From: Phycisphaeraceae bacterium
GTDB lineage: Bacteria > Planctomycetota > Phycisphaerae > Phycisphaerales > UBA1924
Length of the DNA: 64,000 nt
Reading direction: 5' to 3'
NCBI GenBank assembly: GCA_020639135.1
Contig: JACKHE010000003.1
Coordinates: 456,626-520,625, forward strand
This document shows positions 63,462 through 64,000 of the stretch, piece after piece (within the stretch, counting starts at the first letter, position 1; every line of letters starts with the position of its first letter). The notes beneath the pieces were generated by a model. It worked only from the letters and a program-made list of their open reading frames with translations, was not told the origin of the DNA and searched no databases. The translations under genes and the position numbers were made by a program.

Positions 63462-64000
63462 ATGTGTGATACAAAGTTTGGACGCATTCGCAGTGCGTTT
63501 AATACAGAATTATTAGAGATCGGATGCTGTTCTTATTCTTTATACATAGAAGATAAAAATCTTCAAAATCGATATGTCCCATTTGACATTGATCCATGTC
63601 TCGGATTTCCAGAGCGGGCTTACAATAGCCCTAGAACGGATCGATTGGAACGGCTTATTAAAACTCTTGATCTGCATACACCAGCGCCCGTTATTGAGGG
63701 TGACCTTATAGATATTCGCTCCCGCTTCTTCTCTGACGCATCCAGTACACGTTTTGGACATGCGCGCGACTATAATGCGTTTAGTGCGCATAAGCACTAC
63801 TTACAACACTTTGTTCACAGAGAAGGCATAAGATCTCTTGCCGTGCTGTCTCCGAAATTATCAGTTATGGGCAATCAACTGTCCGAAATATTATTTATTA
63901 ATTTCCACAAATATCTAGAATTTGACGATGAAATTAAAATAAAAATCAACAAATTGGCTGCCGCGATACTCTCCTTCGCAAGAAAATGCGAGCAGCAATC
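63462..64000 (+). CDS. Partial hypothetical gene running off the right edge
   Basis: An open frame from the ATG at 63462 runs 179 codons without a stop to the window edge, although the region is AT-rich and stops would be expected by chance. The sequence reads as ordinary protein (MCDTKFGRIRSAFNTELLEI, YVPFDIDPCLGFPERAYNSP, EGDLIDIRSRFFSDASSTRF). No domain recognised. Codon use and GC differ from the upstream kinase genes, which suggests horizontal origin. The ribosome site is weak. Confidence 0.75.
   Translation, partial: MCDTKFGRIRSAFNTELLEIGCCSYSLYIEDKNLQNRYVPFDIDPCLGFPERAYNSPRTDRLERLIKTLDLHTPAPVIEGDLIDIRSRFFSDASSTRFGHARDYNAFSAHKHYLQHFVHREGIRSLAVLSPKLSVMGNQLSEILFINFHKYLEFDDEIKIKINKLAAAILSFARKCEQQ

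Larger units (their letters stand above)
40205..64000. mobile_element. Second element, right of the tRNA-Val fragment, running off the window
   Basis: The region right of the fragment carries an RHS gene, a MobF relaxase, DUF2958, small coupled element genes, an IS3 remnant and a methylase-kinase island, and has no core genes. By att-site logic the intact tRNA-Val and its own integrase would lie beyond the right edge. The limit is inferred. Confidence 0.5.

Overview
The window looks like a GC-rich chromosome segment from a planctomycete of the Phycisphaerae type. The evidence is a 16S rRNA gene with planctomycete-like signature stretches that is not followed by 23S/5S rRNA, many exported proteins ending in dockerin-like calcium repeats (DxNxDGxVDxxDL), FG-GAP and RHS giants, and a GC-rich core. 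The taxonomic call is inference from recalled signatures, not from a search.

Region 1 (1-11272) is accessory and surface-oriented. Four tandem exported dockerin-tailed paralogues (the first cut by the window edge) each end in a strong hairpin terminator. They are followed by a broken FG-GAP/dockerin gene whose C-terminus resembles a restriction-endonuclease-fold toxin tip, and then by three tandem paralogues that look like immunity proteins. Region 2 (11291-29390) is core chromosome: citrate synthase, a guanine-deaminase-like amidohydrolase, a rhomboid protease with a TPR-like tail, trpF, two more exported dockerin proteins with highly charged tails, a TrpG/PabA glutaminase, a DUF1444 protein, kdsA, an mcsA-mcsB-comF operon, an unlinked 16S rRNA gene, truB and a tRNA-Ser(GGA).

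Region 3 (29391-40158) starts directly downstream of tRNA-Ser and is an integrated element or the remains of several. It carries an ArdC-like antirestriction protein, an Lrp-like regulator, a pentapeptide-like protein, an orphan Phd antitoxin, a VirD4/TraG-like coupling ATPase, membrane proteins, small HTH/excisionase-like genes and two tyrosine recombinases. At 40159-40204 lies the 3' half of a tRNA-Val(GAC), which reads as an attachment-site scar. Its orientation implies a second element running to the right, beyond the window.

Region 4 (40205-64000) has a decayed xre copy, an exported beta-propeller gene, a 2492-residue RHS/YD-repeat protein with a dockerin inserted in its core and a candidate immunity gene just downstream, a MobF/TrwC relaxase-helicase, an ATGA-coupled set of small element genes including DUF2958, and two copies of a ~185-bp leader. 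It ends in a possible defence or signalling island: C5-cytosine methyltransferase, a kinase-like protein with two GHKL ATPase domains, a response regulator with an unknown output domain, and a Ser/Thr kinase fused to a nuclease-associated N-terminal domain. The last kilobase is AT-richer and holds an IS3-type OrfA remnant and a gene running off the edge.

The two strongest candidates for undescribed systems are the 57177-62673 gene set and the FG-GAP toxin-like gene with three tandem immunity-like paralogues. Functions beyond the visible motifs are inference.
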